From positions 1 to 16,409 of the forward strand of contig JBEKYD010000170.1 of the NCBI GenBank assembly GCA_049511335.1: DNA of 16,409 nt, given 5' to 3'. Made by a program: the position numbers and the translations under genes. Below the pieces are notes generated by a model. It was given only the letters and a program-made list of their open reading frames with translations, was not told the origin of the DNA and did no database searches. Origin of the DNA: JBEKYD01 sp049511335 (GTDB lineage: Bacteria; Acidobacteriota; Terriglobia; Bryobacterales; Bryobacteraceae). Positions within the stretch are counted from its first letter, which is position 1, and each line of letters starts with the position of its first letter. Shown here in pieces: positions 15,338 to 16,409 of the stretch.

Positions 15338-15367
15338 TGGTCACCGGTGGTCGCCCCTGGTCACTAC
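15338..15367. repeat. Iteron-like tandem TGGTC repeats
   Basis: Three adjoining 10-base units, TGGTCACCGG, TGGTCGCCCC and TGGTCACTAC, are followed at about 15423 by another TGGTCACC, with two GCTCACC copies just before (from about 15316). They sit in the spacer about 110-140 bases upstream of the ParB/methyltransferase gene. They could be regulator-binding sites or a relic of a phage or plasmid origin. Confidence 0.5.
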
Positions 15368-15473
15368 CGGCGGATCTGATTGATTTCAGAGGGGCGTGAA
15401 ATTTCGCCCGAGATTTCGACTTTGGTCACCCTTTTCGCCCCCCATAGTAGTCACGGGAGCGATTGAAAGAACA

Positions 15474-16285
15474 ATGGAAAACCAGACCTGGACAATTGAC
15501 AAGTTCGTCGTTTACGCGCGGAACCCGCGCAAGAACGATGCGGCCGTGGACCGGATGTGCGGCAGCATTCGTGAGTTTGGTTTCAAGATTCCGTGCCTGG
15601 CCCGAAGCAACGGCGAGCTGATTGACGGCCACTTGCGCCTCAAAGCCGCCCGCAAGCTGGGCCTTGTCGAGATCCCGGTCATCCCGTGCGACGAGTGGAC
15701 GCCAGCGCAGGTCAAGACCTTCCGGCTCCTGGTGAACCGCTCGGCTACCTGGGCCGATTGGGACGAGGAACTGCTGGCGACCGAACTCTCAGGCCTCCAG
15801 AAGTCTGACTTCGATCTCAGCCTGACCGGGTTCGATGCCAAGGAGCTCGATGACTTCCTGTTGCATGCTCCGCCGGACGAGGATGCCGCTCCGCCACTGC
15901 CGGCGGTTCCAGTGACGAGGCCGGGCGATCTGTGGCTTTGCGGTTCGCACCGCGTACTGTGCGGGGACGCCACCGACGCCGGAGCTGTATCGCGGCTTCT
16001 GGGGGAGCGTCAGCCGGCGCTGCTGGTAACGGACCCTCCCTACGGCATTGAACTGGATTCGGAGTGGCGGGATCGGGCCTGAACGGCTGCGGGCCTGCCG
16101 AGCCCAGCTATTTGAAGAAGAAGCGAACCAAAGGCCACCGCGAAACCAGTATTTCCGGCGACACGCGCGCCGATTGGTCGGAGGCATTTGCCCTGGTTCC
16201 CAGTCTGGAAGCCGGTTATGTCTGGCATGCCTCGAGGTTCACCCGTGAGGTTCTCGATGGCTTGCTGCGAATTGGCTTCATGTAC
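15474..16285 (+). pseudogene. Phage-type ParB-domain DNA adenine methyltransferase, frameshifted and truncated
   Basis: The first frame (202 codons, ATG 15474 to TGA 16082) has a ParB/sulfiredoxin-like domain (KIPCLARSNGELIDGHLRLK, DGH at 51-53) and the start of an N6-adenine methyltransferase: GDLWLCGSHRVLCGDAT (151-167) and the catalytic DPPYG (187-191). At about 16080 the frame stops, but another frame continues with GLNGCGPAEPSY, ISGDTRADWSEAFALVPS and GYVWHASRFTREVLDGLLRI, which fits the next part of the same enzyme. Loss of one GGCC unit from a doubled GGCC would explain the shift. After about 16285 the resemblance ends and the later part of the enzyme, including the SAM-binding GSGTT-type motif, is missing. 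Such ParB-methyltransferase fusions are common in prophages. The first frame could still make a ParB-only product. Confidence 0.7.
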
Positions 16286-16409
16286 CATTTTATGATGGCG
16301 GCCATTACGATCTATGTCCTCAGCGACGATCTGTCGTTCTTCCCTCGCGGCCAACCGCGGCCGCCCGTGCCGGATGCCAGGGGGAAATAGCGAAGCCCAA
16401 TGGGTCAAG
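16286..16409. other. Unassigned sequence at the right window edge
   Basis: The methyltransferase frame continues to a stop at 16388-16390, but its translation (MYHFMMAAITIYVLSDDLSF and on) no longer resembles the enzyme. The junction near 16285 looks like a deletion or insertion boundary. I recognise nothing on either strand. Confidence 0.4.

Noticed and set aside
15301..15430. CRISPR array
   Set aside because: The repeated units are only 5-8 conserved bases at 10-base spacing with no spacers of constant length, and no cas gene is present.

Overview
The window is GC-rich (estimated by eye at about 60%) and densely coded. Its gene content suggests a Gram-negative soil bacterium. My best guess is Acidobacteriota of the Solibacter/Bryobacter type, because the AsmA-like gene, the LolA/FtsX/barrel operon, the REP-transposase relic and the many decayed mobile genes all fit. 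No rRNA, tRNA or universal marker is present, so this assignment is inference.

Positions 1-5450 hold a minus-strand operon. Read right to left, it has a remnant of a PAS sensor gene, an 850-residue FtsX-type ABC permease, a LolA-like periplasmic protein, an outer-membrane beta-barrel, and a LolD/MacB-type ATPase cut by the window edge. Stops and starts overlap or lie within 13 bases. Together they look like a complete inner-membrane-to-outer-membrane export route for a lipid or lipoprotein whose substrate is unknown. On the plus strand, 5471-7054 encodes an AsmA-like membrane-anchored envelope protein.

Positions 7055-8061 contain debris. There is a frameshifted REP-associated tyrosine transposase with a small REP-like repeat, then two tightly coupled small minus-strand genes that resemble phage lysis or accessory proteins.

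Positions 8224-14065 look like a defence or mobile island. It is bracketed by two same-orientation copies of a 183-base repeat, whose first 54 bases are about 93% identical. Between the copies lie an AbiEii nucleotidyltransferase toxin, an AbiEi antitoxin, a divergent 941-residue protein that fuses an archaeo-eukaryotic-type primase, an SF2 helicase and a DUF559/Vsr-like nuclease (TOTE conflict-system architecture), and a large serine recombinase with its middle deleted. A 31-base near-perfect palindrome with a good promoter sits between the toxin-antitoxin pair and the TOTE gene, and is the probable AbiEi operator.

Positions 14066-16409 are again decayed accessory DNA. They contain an unidentified 190-residue gene that ends at an in-frame TGA followed by ten more plausible codons, a 170-base spacer with iteron-like TGGTC repeats, and a ParB-domain/DNA adenine methyltransferase gene of phage type that is broken by a frameshift and then loses its family resemblance. 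The most interesting unit is the AbiE plus TOTE island, with its shared regulatory palindrome and flanking repeats.
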